64,000 nucleotides of DNA from an uncultured Alistipes sp. Lineage in GTDB: Bacteria > Bacteroidota > Bacteroidia > Bacteroidales > Rikenellaceae. Of the stretch, positions 8,765-17,669 are shown piece by piece. Position 1 is the stretch's first letter; the number at the start of each line of letters is the position of its first letter. The notes under the pieces were generated by a model. The model had not been told where the DNA came from. It made no database searches and saw only the letters and a list, made by a program, of their open reading frames with translations. Made by a program: the position numbers and the translations under genes. The stretch spans positions 62,001-126,000 of the forward strand of contig CANBCZ010000002.1 of assembly GCA_947367255.1 (NCBI GenBank), read 5' to 3'.

Positions 8765-9661
8765 ATGATTGACCGCTTTATCGCATATATCGAGTCGGAG
8801 AGGCGACTCTCTGCTTTGACGGTGCGAAACTACAAAAAGGACATCACAGCTTTTGCCGAGTGGTTCAACAGCAGGCTCGCCTTGGAGAGTTTTGACGCTA
8901 CAAGGGTCAGTGCCGAGGATATCCGCGACTGGATTATCTACAGGCTTGACAGTGCGAAGTTAGCACCTGCCTCTATGAATAGAGAGCTTTCGTCGCTGAG
9001 GAGTTTTTTCCGCTATCTGCGCAAGGTAAAACAGATCGAGGAGGACCCTTTCAAACGTATCGGTTCTTTGAAAACAACAAAAATACTACCTCAATATGTT
9101 CCCGAGAGTCGTATAAAGCCGATGCTGTCAGATATGCGCGAGCAGAGTCGCAGCAGCGACCTGCGCGAGCAGAGAAACGGGTTGATAGTATCGCTTCTCT
9201 ACGGTTGCGGCATACGACTTGCAGAGCTGCTATCGATACGCCTGTGCGACATCTCAACCGGCGCAGTGAAGATCCACGGAAAGGGCGACAAGGAGCGACT
9301 TGTTCCACTGCTAAAAGAGTTGGAGGAGCGCATTGAGGTATATGTTGATACTTGTCGTGAGTGCGGCATAGATTTGCAACCACAAGATCTGCTGATTGTC
9401 GGCAGTACTGGCAAACCACTCTCTCGAATTACCGTGCAGCGTGTTGTCCGAGAGCAGATGGCGCTGGCAAATATTCAGGGTCGCAAGTCGCCACACGTTC
9501 TGCGTCACACCTTTGCAACACATCTGTTGGGAAGAGGTGCCGATATGCGCGAGATACAGGAGTTGATGGGTCACAGCTCGCTACAGACCACACAGCGATA
9601 TACCCACAACTCGATTACCCAGCTGCAGGATATATACGACAAGGCGCACCCACACAAGTAG
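8765..9661 (+). CDS. Tyrosine recombinase of the XerC/XerD type
   Basis: 298 aa from the ATG at 8765; the track start at 8660 adds an unrelated Cys/Lys-rich stretch that contains the promoter. The N-terminal SAM-like domain begins IDRFIAYIESERRLS. Catalytic residues are all visible: Arg in GCGIRLAELL, Lys in HGKGDKERLVPL, HxxR in HVLRHTFATHLL, His in GHSSLQTTQ and nucleophile Tyr in RYTH. Length and full catalytic set fit a chromosome-dimer-resolving Xer protein. XerC and XerD cannot be told apart here without a tree. It is followed 65 nt later by the hibernation factor gene, an arrangement I know from other Bacteroidetes. No integron or phage genes are nearby. Confidence 0.9.
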   Translation: MIDRFIAYIESERRLSALTVRNYKKDITAFAEWFNSRLALESFDATRVSAEDIRDWIIYRLDSAKLAPASMNRELSSLRSFFRYLRKVKQIEEDPFKRIGSLKTTKILPQYVPESRIKPMLSDMREQSRSSDLREQRNGLIVSLLYGCGIRLAELLSIRLCDISTGAVKIHGKGDKERLVPLLKELEERIEVYVDTCRECGIDLQPQDLLIVGSTGKPLSRITVQRVVREQMALANIQGRKSPHVLRHTFATHLLGRGADMREIQELMGHSSLQTTQRYTHNSITQLQDIYDKAHPHK

Positions 9662-9679
9662 GTAGAGATGAATATCGGG

Positions 9680-9706
9680 GTAAATTCGTAACGAAGCGAA
9701 CCCCCT
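9680..9706 (+). other. Stem-loop between the recombinase and hibernation-factor genes
   Basis: GGGGT and ACCCC flank an inner TTCG/CGAA pairing (ggggtaaattcgtaacgaa then gcgaacccc). There is no T-run after it, so it is not a normal terminator; it may be an mRNA stability or leader element. Confidence 0.35.
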
Positions 9707-9726
9707 TAACCATAAAACTTTGAGTT

Positions 9727-10014
9727 ATGGAAGTTAAGATTCAATCGTTAAAGTTCGATGCAAGCAAGCAGCTTATCGAATTTATTGAGAAAAAGATGTC
9801 GCGCTTAGACCGCTTTGCCGAGAATCCAACCGGCGTAGATGTAGTACTGCGACTTGAGAAAGATGATGAGAAGGGAAATAAGGTTGCACATGTAACACTG
9901 CACGTTCCCGGCGGAGATATACAGACAGAGCAGCGCGCTCGTACATTTGAAGAGGCTGTCGATAATGCTTTGGATGTAGTAAAACGTCAAATCGAAAAGC
10001 GTAAAGACAAGTAA
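9727..10014 (+). CDS. hpf: Ribosome hibernation promotion factor (HPF/RaiA family, short form)
   Basis: 95 aa, the short-form length. It starts MEVKIQSLKFDASKQL and keeps the family core (EKKMSRLDRF, VVLRLEKDDEKGNKVAHVTLHVPGG, TFEEAVDNALDVVKRQIEKRKDK). The family binds the 30S subunit in the tRNA/mRNA channel and inactivates ribosomes in stationary phase. The short form normally gives 100S dimers with a partner or acts as a Y-protein-like factor. An imperfect -7 box (AAACTTTG) ends 4 nt before the ATG; it lacks the first T and has no clear -33 element, so I do not call a promoter. A strong double terminator follows. Confidence 0.9.
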   Translation: MEVKIQSLKFDASKQLIEFIEKKMSRLDRFAENPTGVDVVLRLEKDDEKGNKVAHVTLHVPGGDIQTEQRARTFEEAVDNALDVVKRQIEKRKDK

Positions 10015-10020
10015 AAACAA

Positions 10021-10092
10021 TAGAGGGTGTCCAAGATGTTTTGGACACCCTCTGTTTATAGAGTGAGCCTTAGAACAGGCTCACTCTTTTTA
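10021..10092. terminator. Double-hairpin bidirectional terminator
   Basis: Two perfect stems lie between convergent genes: AGAGGGTGTCCAA with its complement (10022-10053), and GAGTGAGCCT with AGGCTCACTC (10061-10086) followed by TTTTTTATT. The second serves the + strand gene; both can serve the - strand transcript. Confidence 0.85.
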
Positions 10093-12666
10093 TTACTCAA
10101 GAACAACACCACCCTCGGCAACCTTGAACTGAGACTCTGCAAGCTCACCTGAGAGTACCTTCTGGTCACGACCAAGCAGATTGCTGTGCTCTGCAATAAA
10201 TGCCTCGTCTACAGCAACACCGTTTACAGTTGTTGTCTTCTTAACTACGATTGGTGAAGTAGCACCAATAGTTGCGCTGTTTGTGCTGAGCCAAGTATCG
10301 GCAAGCAACAGGCCGAATGTTGCACCCTCGCCATAGGTAATTGCGCTATCGAGAACACAACCATCCCAAGCAACTGCAGTGTTGTTAAGGCGAGCACCAA
10401 TACCACCTACAAAGAAGCCTGCTGCACCATTTACCGAGAGGTTACCCAAGCTCTGGCAGCCAACAAAAGATGTATTGCAAGTAGCAGAAATACCACCCAC
10501 ATATACCTCATAAGTAGACTCGCCGTCGCCGGTAACGGTGATATCGCCCTTATTTACACAGTTTGTGCAAGGACCACCCTTCTCAATCTGACCAGAGATA
10601 GCACCTACAAGCAGACGAGAAGCACCTACAGGAACAACATTTATCGCACCGCTGTTTACGCAGTCTGTCATTGAGACAACGCCCGACTTATCACCGAGTG
10701 GGTTAGTGTGAGGTGTATCACCAAAGATACCACCGACAAATACCCAGCCATTCTCCGCAGCAGTGTAGCGAACATCAACCTCACCACTGTTGGTTACATT
10801 TGTGAGAGTCAGTGCCATATCGCTATTATTCTTGTTTGAATTGATACCTGCAACGCCACCAATAAACCACTGCTTACCATTCTTCTGAACATTATCAAGC
10901 TCAACCTTACCGGTATTGTGAACATCTGTAAGATTTGCAGTATAAACACCTGCAACACCACCTACCATTACAAATGCTGTAGTAGGATCGATGAGTGAGA
11001 GCTTAACATTACCGTTGTTGATTACATTGGTCATCTCGCCAGAGCAGTAACCCGCTACACCTGCGAGGGCATAGTTGGCAGTCATTGCAGAACCTGTATA
11101 GGTAACATTACCGTTATTTACACAGTTCTCAACCTTACAATATACAAGACCGTTATCTGCAGAGCTTGGATAGAACTTACCTACAGAGCCGCAAATACCA
11201 CCTACACAGGTAACTTTAGGGTTGGTAGTAATATCGAGGGTAAAGTCGCCATTGTTTACACAGTTGAACAGACCACCTGTCTCGCTTGCTACAGCGTGTG
11301 GATAGTAGCTACCTGCAATACCGCCTGCAAAGAACCAACCGCTATTGTAAGAGTCCATAGAGATAGTTACATTACCATTGTTGATACAGTTCTCGATGCG
11401 AGCATCAGGAGCCATTGTGCCGTTATTGTTAGGAACAGTGCAACCTGTAACACCTGCAATAACACCGATAGAGCGGTCACGAATAACATTACCTGCAGCC
11501 ACAACGACATCTGCATTGTTGATACAGCCACTGATAACACCAAGGTTAGCATCAACCAGAATACCGTTAGGAGCTGATGCACCCGGATCGGTATCCAAAT
11601 CTATTGTCAGAGCACAAGAGGCATCGAGAGTGATGTTCTTCACTGTACCGAAGTTCTGAGCGATAAGAGCCTTGTTGCTTGTCCAATTCTTCAGAGCAAA
11701 ACCCTGACCATCGAACTCTGCGCCCTCAAGGATGCTGAACTGTGGCAGAGCAGTAACACCTGTCATATCAATATCGTTAGCAAAAACAGCCTTGCCATCG
11801 AAACCGAAAGCGTAGTCAGTTGCAAGTGTAACGAGCTCCTCAGCTGTAGAGATAACGATGCACTCCTGTGCAACGCCTGCAAATGTGAACTCAGGCATAT
11901 TTACAAGGTAACCTGCTGGTATATCCTTAACTGCAGATGCCTTCTTGGTCATAGCCTTGTTCTCAGTGTCGGTAACTGTCAGCTCGAAGCCCTGTGTATA
12001 GTAACCTGCAGGAACTGCGATATATACAACAGCCTTACCGTCTGCACCATAAGGAACATCCATTACGCGGATAACACTCTGACCTGCTACAGTAGAGATT
12101 GCTGCCTTCTGATAGTCTACAGCAAATACACCGGAGAGAGTCTCGCCACCTACAGTCTTGAGGATAACGCTCTTGATGGTCTCATTGCCTGCCTTGGCAA
12201 TAGTAACCTTAACAAAGCTATAGAGGTTCTTAAGTGCGAGAGTTGTATTCTCAGAGTAACCTACAGCAACAGCGCTACCTACAGCAAATGAGCCCTCGGT
12301 ATAGTTCTGAACAGTAGGAACAGTAATTGTACCGTCTGCATTGAGCACCTCTGCAGGATAGAGTGCAGAGTATGGAGCAGTAACACCCTCAACAGCAAAC
12401 TGTGCGCTTGAAGTACCTACAGAGGCTGCTGCTACAGCATCTGAAGTTACTGAGTTTACGGCGATCTTGTCGCCCTCTGACCATACTACGCTATACTTCT
12501 CGCCATTAAGTGCGCCAAGTGCAGTACGAGTATTGTCCTCGATAGTAACGCCCAAAACAACCTTACCATCAACAGCCGGAGTCAAATCTACATCCTGTGA
12601 GCAGGATACGGTCAGCATAGCTACTGCCAAACCGATAAATGCAAAAATCTTCTTCATTTTTCTCAT
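10093..12666 (-). CDS. Surface lipoprotein: fimbrillin-like N-terminus plus GLUG-like beta-helix repeats
   Basis: 857 aa with a lipobox (LTVSCSQD), so probably an outer-membrane lipoprotein. Residues about 30-120 resemble the fimbrillin-type Ig domain (DNTRTALG...YSVVWSEGDKIAVNS). The rest is built from at least eight imperfect repeats with the pattern C(V/I)NNGxV followed some residues later by GGI(A/F)G (ENCINNGNV, ENCVNNGNV, DCVNSGAI, NCVNKGDI), the GLUG-type beta-helix signature found in adhesins. The start may be the ATG at 12666 or the second Met at 12657. It follows a micropeptide gene by 16 nt at the end of the SusCD operon. The same N-terminal domain recurs in the B12-operon lipoprotein at 48309-49853. 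Confidence 0.75.
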   Translation of the reverse strand: MRKMKKIFAFIGLAVAMLTVSCSQDVDLTPAVDGKVVLGVTIEDNTRTALGALNGEKYSVVWSEGDKIAVNSVTSDAVAAASVGTSSAQFAVEGVTAPYSALYPAEVLNADGTITVPTVQNYTEGSFAVGSAVAVGYSENTTLALKNLYSFVKVTIAKAGNETIKSVILKTVGGETLSGVFAVDYQKAAISTVAGQSVIRVMDVPYGADGKAVVYIAVPAGYYTQGFELTVTDTENKAMTKKASAVKDIPAGYLVNMPEFTFAGVAQECIVISTAEELVTLATDYAFGFDGKAVFANDIDMTGVTALPQFSILEGAEFDGQGFALKNWTSNKALIAQNFGTVKNITLDASCALTIDLDTDPGASAPNGILVDANLGVISGCINNADVVVAAGNVIRDRSIGVIAGVTGCTVPNNNGTMAPDARIENCINNGNVTISMDSYNSGWFFAGGIAGSYYPHAVASETGGLFNCVNNGDFTLDITTNPKVTCVGGICGSVGKFYPSSADNGLVYCKVENCVNNGNVTYTGSAMTANYALAGVAGYCSGEMTNVINNGNVKLSLIDPTTAFVMVGGVAGVYTANLTDVHNTGKVELDNVQKNGKQWFIGGVAGINSNKNNSDMALTLTNVTNSGEVDVRYTAAENGWVFVGGIFGDTPHTNPLGDKSGVVSMTDCVNSGAINVVPVGASRLLVGAISGQIEKGGPCTNCVNKGDITVTGDGESTYEVYVGGISATCNTSFVGCQSLGNLSVNGAAGFFVGGIGARLNNTAVAWDGCVLDSAITYGEGATFGLLLADTWLSTNSATIGATSPIVVKKTTTVNGVAVDEAFIAEHSNLLGRDQKVLSGELAESQFKVAEGGVVLE

Positions 12667-12682
12667 TCATTTACAGGTTAAA

Positions 12683-12829
12683 CTACTCATCCCACACTCC
12701 GTCGATTGATGTAAGACCGTCAAGAGTTGTCTCGCCGTCTACGCTGACAGCAAAACCCTGCTCGCAAGCGATTGCCACCTCTGCAAGCATCGGTGCCTCG
12801 TAAGCACCAAAAAGATTTGTCTTTTTCAT
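12683..12829 (-). CDS. 48-aa micropeptide upstream of the fimbrillin-like lipoprotein
   Basis: Not in the ORF track. The ATG at 12829 opens 48 codons and ends in TAG at 12683. It begins MKKTNLFGAYEAP, has EVAIACEQGFAVS in the middle, and ends GVWDE. There is no signal peptide or membrane segment. It lies 26 nt after the GH27 stop and 16 nt before the next gene, so it is probably co-transcribed. The 34-aa peptide at 49867-49971 shares the plan: Lys-rich start, an early Pro, E(V/Q)GFA(V/I)S, then a C-terminal Trp-Asp. The recurrence at the same position before the same kind of lipoprotein argues that it is real. Function unknown. Confidence 0.7.
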   Translation of the reverse strand: MKKTNLFGAYEAPMLAEVAIACEQGFAVSVDGETTLDGLTSIDGVWDE

Positions 12830-12855
12830 TATGTATTAGTTTTTGTTGGTTTGTA

Positions 12856-14517
12856 TCACTTCTTCTTATCAGAGATGTAAGTCACCTTACCATCATACTG
12901 CTTATCAGTGTTACCCGGATATACCTTTACAAGCACTACACCGTGTGCAGGGACAAGTGCGGTATATCGTGTGCCATTGTCGGATGTAAGTGTACCCACA
13001 TCCTTCTGACGCCACAGGTCACGAACTGTACGATCTCCGTCATACAGACCGAGCATACGAGGGTTGATGCTGATATTGGCAGGCTTCTCGCCACGATTGA
13101 ACATACCCACTGCAAGTGAACCATCCTCGAGGTGCTTTACATAGATAACCTGTGTATTATCCTTCTTGCGCCATACAGGCACTGCGTGGTAACCCAGTGG
13201 GTCCTGATTGACATCGATAACCTCATCATTGGTCAGAAGCGAGAGTGTAAACTCGTCAAGACGAGCCATATCGCAACCGATAAGCAGCGGTGAAGCAAAG
13301 AGTGCCCAGAGGCTCATATGTGTATACTGCTCATCTGCAGTCAGCTTTGTGTAGTGAAGCTTAGGACCCCAACCTACAAGACCTACAACGAGCATATCTG
13401 CATCCGGCCAAGCACCCGGACGGCAGAACGGAATCCACTTATCCTGCGAGAAACCGATATGGTTGATACTCTTCCAAGTATCACGAATGTCGCCTGTAGT
13501 ACGCCAGCACTCTGCATTCTCCAAGAAGAATGGAGCATCAGCAAGTGGTGCTGAGTTTGAGAGGCTCAGTACAATATCGCGATCAAGCTTACGCAGTGCA
13601 TCCTTCATCTCCTTTGTGTGGAAGCGGGTATTTGGGTTCCAATCGTACTTGAGGTAGTCGATCTCCCACTCCTCCCACTGCTTTACGTCTGCCTCAACAA
13701 ACGAATACTTGCCGTGGAGGTAGTACTCCTTACGATCCTGCCAATAGTTGCCATTTGGCTTCTCATAACGGTAGTGCTCGTTACAAAGACCATCCTTAAT
13801 CCACTGGTTCTCGCCATCAGGATTATCTGAGTAGCTACCGATGTGTGCTGCATAGGTTCCTACCCAAGGCACTGAGTAGATACCCAGCTTAAGACCCATA
13901 TCGTGCACCTCACGGGTCAGAGCCTTCATATCAGGGAACTTGGTGTTTGGCTGGATAGCGTTCCACTTACCGCCACGCTTACCCTGCCAACCATCGTCGA
14001 TGTTGATATATGTCCAGCCGTGATTTACCAGACCTGAGCTGACCATAGCGCGTGCAGAAGAGAGCACCTGCTCCTGTGTCACATCTCTTGCCCAGCAGTT
14101 CCAAGAGTTCCAACCCATTGGCGGGGTGAGGGCAATCTTGTCGCCTACAACGATGCGAAGCTCACGAGAGTAGCTGCCAAGAGCGTTAGTCGCTGTAACC
14201 TTAACATAGTATGTACCCTCCTTCTTCACAGAGCCTGTAATCTGACCCTTCTCGGCATCAAACTTAAGACCCTTAGGCAGGTTCTCAACCTCGAACTTCA
14301 TCGGACGATCACCTGTAGCGGCGATAGTATAGAGGCACTTTGAGCCCGGACGAAGACCGAAGACCTTAGCACCGTTAATTCGCGGTGTGCGAGCAGGCTT
14401 CGGGGTAAGGATATAAGCCGACAGATCGGGAATCTCGACCTCGGCAGGCTGCTGTGCCGACAGAGGCATAGTCTGCAGAGCAACAGCAAGAATTAATAAT
14501 GCAATAACTTTCTTCAT
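12856..14517 (-). CDS. GH27-family alpha-galactosidase with N-terminal putative-Ig domain
   Basis: 553 aa from the ATG at 14517; the track start at 14568 is a TTG overlapping the upstream gene. A signal peptide (MKKVIALLILAVALQTMPLSAQ) leads to a linker, then a putative-Ig (He_PIG-like) domain (FEVENLPKGLKFDAEKGQITG), then the catalytic barrel. GH27 marks are PPMGWNSWNCW, YINIDDGW, the nucleophile region YLKYDWNP and the acid/base region PGAWPDADML. It hydrolyses terminal alpha-galactosides, or possibly beta-L-arabinopyranosides, which the family also includes. There is no lipobox, so it is probably periplasmic. It is the only glycoside hydrolase in this locus, which points to a galactosylated glycan or glycolipid as the target. 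Confidence 0.9.
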   Translation of the reverse strand: MKKVIALLILAVALQTMPLSAQQPAEVEIPDLSAYILTPKPARTPRINGAKVFGLRPGSKCLYTIAATGDRPMKFEVENLPKGLKFDAEKGQITGSVKKEGTYYVKVTATNALGSYSRELRIVVGDKIALTPPMGWNSWNCWARDVTQEQVLSSARAMVSSGLVNHGWTYINIDDGWQGKRGGKWNAIQPNTKFPDMKALTREVHDMGLKLGIYSVPWVGTYAAHIGSYSDNPDGENQWIKDGLCNEHYRYEKPNGNYWQDRKEYYLHGKYSFVEADVKQWEEWEIDYLKYDWNPNTRFHTKEMKDALRKLDRDIVLSLSNSAPLADAPFFLENAECWRTTGDIRDTWKSINHIGFSQDKWIPFCRPGAWPDADMLVVGLVGWGPKLHYTKLTADEQYTHMSLWALFASPLLIGCDMARLDEFTLSLLTNDEVIDVNQDPLGYHAVPVWRKKDNTQVIYVKHLEDGSLAVGMFNRGEKPANISINPRMLGLYDGDRTVRDLWRQKDVGTLTSDNGTRYTALVPAHGVVLVKVYPGNTDKQYDGKVTYISDKKK

Positions 14518-14533
14518 AGTAGTTTTATAGTTG

Positions 14534-16231
14534 TTAGTTTGTCTCCTCAACAGTTTCGAAATCACCAAAGACCTCTGAGTAGTCGGTTGTAAGTTTCTGA
14601 CAGATCATCGCCTTACGCCTGCCGCTCTTATCCGTTGCGCGAATTGCAAATGGTGCATTTGGATCGGCGAGTTTACCATAGTAGAGGTGTGTGGTATTGC
14701 CGATATAGGAGTCGTCTTTTGTACAATAGACCTCAAAATACCAATATCCTACCCACCAATCATTACCACCGATCTTGGTCATCTTGCAGATCTCCTTGCC
14801 ATTCTGCCACAGAGCCACATCCCAATCGCCGTGCTCGATATTCCAGATATTTGCCACAACACAACCCGGGCGACCGAAGGTATACTCCGAGTAGGTGTGC
14901 TTCTTAGACGGCTGATTCTTGCTGTAGCGCGGATCGTAGTACTTCTGTCCTCCGTCGTATGCTCTGATCTGCATATCCTCACTATATCCGGTAGCCTTAT
15001 AGAGCCAATTTGCGATGGTATTGCCCTCAATCTCGTAGATACCGTATCCGTTAGGGGTACCGTCAGAGTTGAATGTCGAGTGCCACATACCACCGCATAC
15101 TGCGCCGTGGATATGCTCATAGATGCGCTTGCCATTGACAGTATGTATCCAATTACGGTTCTTGTGGGTATGACCAATCATCAGATGCGCCTCCTTATAC
15201 TCCGAGAGCAGATTGAGCACCTGCTGACGGTAGCGAGTGTTTGGATGGTTGCCGCCACTGCCGTCGCGGAACGGAATATGGCAACAGAGAATGACCATCT
15301 TATCCTTTGGCACAAACGATAAATCCTGCTTGAGCCACTCAAACTGCCAATCCCAAAAGCCCGTTGCGTACTCATAGGTACCATCCGGCGGAGTCTCGCC
15401 GTGCAGGGCGTTGTCCATAACGACAATATGGGTATCGGAGCGGTCGAACGAGTAGTTCTGCGGACCGCAGTAGGTCTGGAAATTCTCCACGCTCTTCCAG
15501 AATGTTGTCGCAACATCACGATTTGCCTCGTTGAGGTGGTCGTGGTTACCCATACACTGGAAAAACGGAATACTCTGTTGAGACATACCTTTTCTGACAT
15601 TGATAAGGATATTGCGCTTATTAAGGTCTGTCAGATCGCCCAGTGTAAGTCCGTAAGGATTTGCATAGTTTGCCGAGGTGGCATTGATATCGACAATTGT
15701 CTCGTTTACAAAACGATCGACATCTATCATATCTCTGCACTGAATATCGGCAAGGCAGAAGAGCGAGAATTTACTCTCCTTACCACCAGCCAAAGGCTCT
15801 ATCTCGAAATCCTTGCGAAAGACCTTCTCGCGCTTGTCTATCGGCTTCCAAAATGCAGGGTGGTTATCGGCACCGACCGGCACCTTATACTCTGCAGGGA
15901 TAGTAAAATAGACAATATTGCCATTCTCCTTATGGCGAACAATCTGGTATACACCATTCTTATCCGTCGCCACACAGGTAAAACCGTCACTGACCACCAC
16001 ACCCTCAACGCCATTACCTGTTGTCACATCGGTAATAACACCACAAAGAGTAGTCTGGTCAGCAATCTTGGTTCCATTGATAACAAGCTGCTCCTCAGGC
16101 TTCTCGGGCTCCGGTTCCGGCTTAGGTTTCTGGGTAGGGTTACCGGTTGTCGGCTTGAAGTCTATACCTTTATCATCACAGCCCACCGTAAAGATGAGCA
16201 GTGAGAGTATGGTAAATAAAATCTTTCTCAT
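14534..16231 (-). CDS. Calcineurin-like phosphoesterase lipoprotein
   Basis: 565 aa. Lipobox at FTVGCDD, then a Pro/Glu/Lys-rich tether (PKPEPEPEKPEE), a carboxypeptidase-regulatory-like domain (TLCGVITDVTTGNGVEGVVVSDG), then the metallophosphoesterase domain with CLADIQC, GDLTD, CMGNHDH, CCHIPF and GHTHKNRN. The C-terminal domain (GAVCGGMW onward) matches the truncated gene at the window start, a paralog. As an outer-membrane lipoprotein in a SusCD operon it may remove phosphate from a phosphorylated glycan or teichoic-type polymer before uptake; this is inference. It lies 16 nt before the GH27 gene, and a strong stem-loop separates it from the upstream lipoprotein gene. Confidence 0.88.
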   Translation of the reverse strand: MRKILFTILSLLIFTVGCDDKGIDFKPTTGNPTQKPKPEPEPEKPEEQLVINGTKIADQTTLCGVITDVTTGNGVEGVVVSDGFTCVATDKNGVYQIVRHKENGNIVYFTIPAEYKVPVGADNHPAFWKPIDKREKVFRKDFEIEPLAGGKESKFSLFCLADIQCRDMIDVDRFVNETIVDINATSANYANPYGLTLGDLTDLNKRNILINVRKGMSQQSIPFFQCMGNHDHLNEANRDVATTFWKSVENFQTYCGPQNYSFDRSDTHIVVMDNALHGETPPDGTYEYATGFWDWQFEWLKQDLSFVPKDKMVILCCHIPFRDGSGGNHPNTRYRQQVLNLLSEYKEAHLMIGHTHKNRNWIHTVNGKRIYEHIHGAVCGGMWHSTFNSDGTPNGYGIYEIEGNTIANWLYKATGYSEDMQIRAYDGGQKYYDPRYSKNQPSKKHTYSEYTFGRPGCVVANIWNIEHGDWDVALWQNGKEICKMTKIGGNDWWVGYWYFEVYCTKDDSYIGNTTHLYYGKLADPNAPFAIRATDKSGRRKAMICQKLTTDYSEVFGDFETVEETN

Positions 16232-16243
16232 AACAGAAAAGAT

Positions 16244-16277
16244 ATAGAGGGGCAGTTGGGCATCTGCCCCTATCTAT
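16244..16277 (-). terminator. Intra-operon stem-loop between the DUF1735-like and phosphoesterase genes
   Basis: AGGGGCAG and CTGCCCCT pair around an 8-nt loop, with extra A/T pairing outside. On the - strand it is followed by ctatatctttt, a weak U-tract. It may be a partial terminator or an RNA-stabilising hairpin giving higher susCD than downstream expression. Confidence 0.5.
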
Positions 16278-16280
16278 AAA

Positions 16281-17651
16281 CTATTTATACTCAAATACGT
16301 TGAACTCGGCAAGTGCTGCCACGTCACAAGTGGTATTAACCTTTGAGCACTTTGTAATCACGATCTTGACATACTGACCAGCCTTGTCGCCAAACAGATA
16401 CTCAAACGGACCACTCGAGGTCTTGATAGTATTGGTATCAACACCTGCAAACTGCGAGATAAAGTCGAATGCTACAACCTTTGTCCAGTTTACATTGTCC
16501 TCAGATACCTCAACATAACCTGTATAGAGGTCGGCATTGTTTGCACGACGAGTCAAAGATACACCTACAAGATTGTGAACATTACCAAGGTTCCACACAA
16601 TCTCAAATGGGCAACGGAAAGTACCACCCTGCTCGTCACAGTCGGTCTTTGAGCTGTTATATGCAGCCTCCCAGAATGTGGTAGAGTCGCCATCGATCAT
16701 CTTGTAGTGGTTGTTGAAGTTCTCGTGCCAAGAGTTCGAGTAGTCACAAATCCAAGAGGTACGATCCATAATAGAGTAGGTCTCGTCCTGCTGGAGGTGG
16801 AGCAGATAGTAGTAGTTCTTCTCGTTGATTGCGTAGTTCTTAGATGTTGAACGAAGAACCACCGGAATAGAACAACGATAAACACTTGGAAGTGCAGAGA
16901 GGTCTACATTCAGTGTTACAACCAGCTCTGAAGCTCCTGCTGCAAGAACTGTATCGCCAGTAATGTAGTAAGCCTCCTCCGGAGCAAGGTTGTACCAAGC
17001 ATTATCCTTCTCGCAGAACTCTGCAAGAGCTGCTGCTGAAGTATCGAGAACTACCTCACAATCATCCGGATTTACGAATGGAACAGAGATAGTCAGCTTC
17101 TTGGTCCAGATGCTTGCAGAATCTGAGTTCCACTTAATAGTCTCAACGCGGTTTGGCGCGAAGAAGATCTCTGCAGGAAGCATCTTTGGGCTAAGCAGAA
17201 CAAGCTCCTTACCCTCGGTAATGGTCAGATTTGAAGAGATTGTAACAGGAACAACAAACTTGTGACCCTCCTCGAGAGCAGCAACAGCATCGTAATCAAA
17301 CTTAACCTTAATGGTGCCGCCACGCTCGCTCTTGCCTATAGAGATAGACTCAGTGCTGAGCATATAGTGCTGAGGGTCCATCATCTGATAGTCAGTACCA
17401 TTTGCCTCGTTGTAGTCCAACAGAGCCTGCTCAGAGATCTCTGCCTTTACAGTTGCGTCTGCACTGAAGAAACCACTGCGGTGAATCGATACAGAGGCTG
17501 TAGGCTCTGTGTCCAGATCGTAGAACTCGCAGCTCTGCAGACCGCTGTTTACAATATAGATATGTGCCTCGGTAAGATTATTATCGCGGTTGTTCTGGCA
17601 CGATACTGCCAGCGCCAACACTGCACATAGTATGATATATAACTTTTTCAT
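16281..17651 (-). CDS. SusE/F-position surface lipoprotein: DUF1735-like plus discoidin-like C-terminus
   Basis: 456 aa with lipobox ALAVSCQN. The first 180 residues (YIVNSGLQSCEFYDL, ALLDYNEANGTDYQMM) fit the DUF1735/BT_3987-type N-terminal Ig domain. The C-terminal 150 residues (WHENFNNHYKMIDGDSTTFW, YTGYVEVSEDNVNW) look like an F5/8 type C (discoidin-like) carbohydrate-binding domain. Position directly after SusD is where surface glycan-binding proteins of these loci are encoded. It probably binds the polysaccharide at the cell surface and presents it to SusCD. It is 18 nt from susD. Confidence 0.75.
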   Translation of the reverse strand: MKKLYIILCAVLALAVSCQNNRDNNLTEAHIYIVNSGLQSCEFYDLDTEPTASVSIHRSGFFSADATVKAEISEQALLDYNEANGTDYQMMDPQHYMLSTESISIGKSERGGTIKVKFDYDAVAALEEGHKFVVPVTISSNLTITEGKELVLLSPKMLPAEIFFAPNRVETIKWNSDSASIWTKKLTISVPFVNPDDCEVVLDTSAAALAEFCEKDNAWYNLAPEEAYYITGDTVLAAGASELVVTLNVDLSALPSVYRCSIPVVLRSTSKNYAINEKNYYYLLHLQQDETYSIMDRTSWICDYSNSWHENFNNHYKMIDGDSTTFWEAAYNSSKTDCDEQGGTFRCPFEIVWNLGNVHNLVGVSLTRRANNADLYTGYVEVSEDNVNWTKVVAFDFISQFAGVDTNTIKTSSGPFEYLFGDKAGQYVKIVITKCSKVNTTCDVAALAEFNVFEYK

Positions 17652-17669
17652 CTTTTTACACTTTTAAGA

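Noticed and set aside
8765-9661. Phage or integron integrase
   Set aside because: Length, motifs and neighbour (hpf) fit a housekeeping Xer recombinase; no att-like repeats or mobile genes around.
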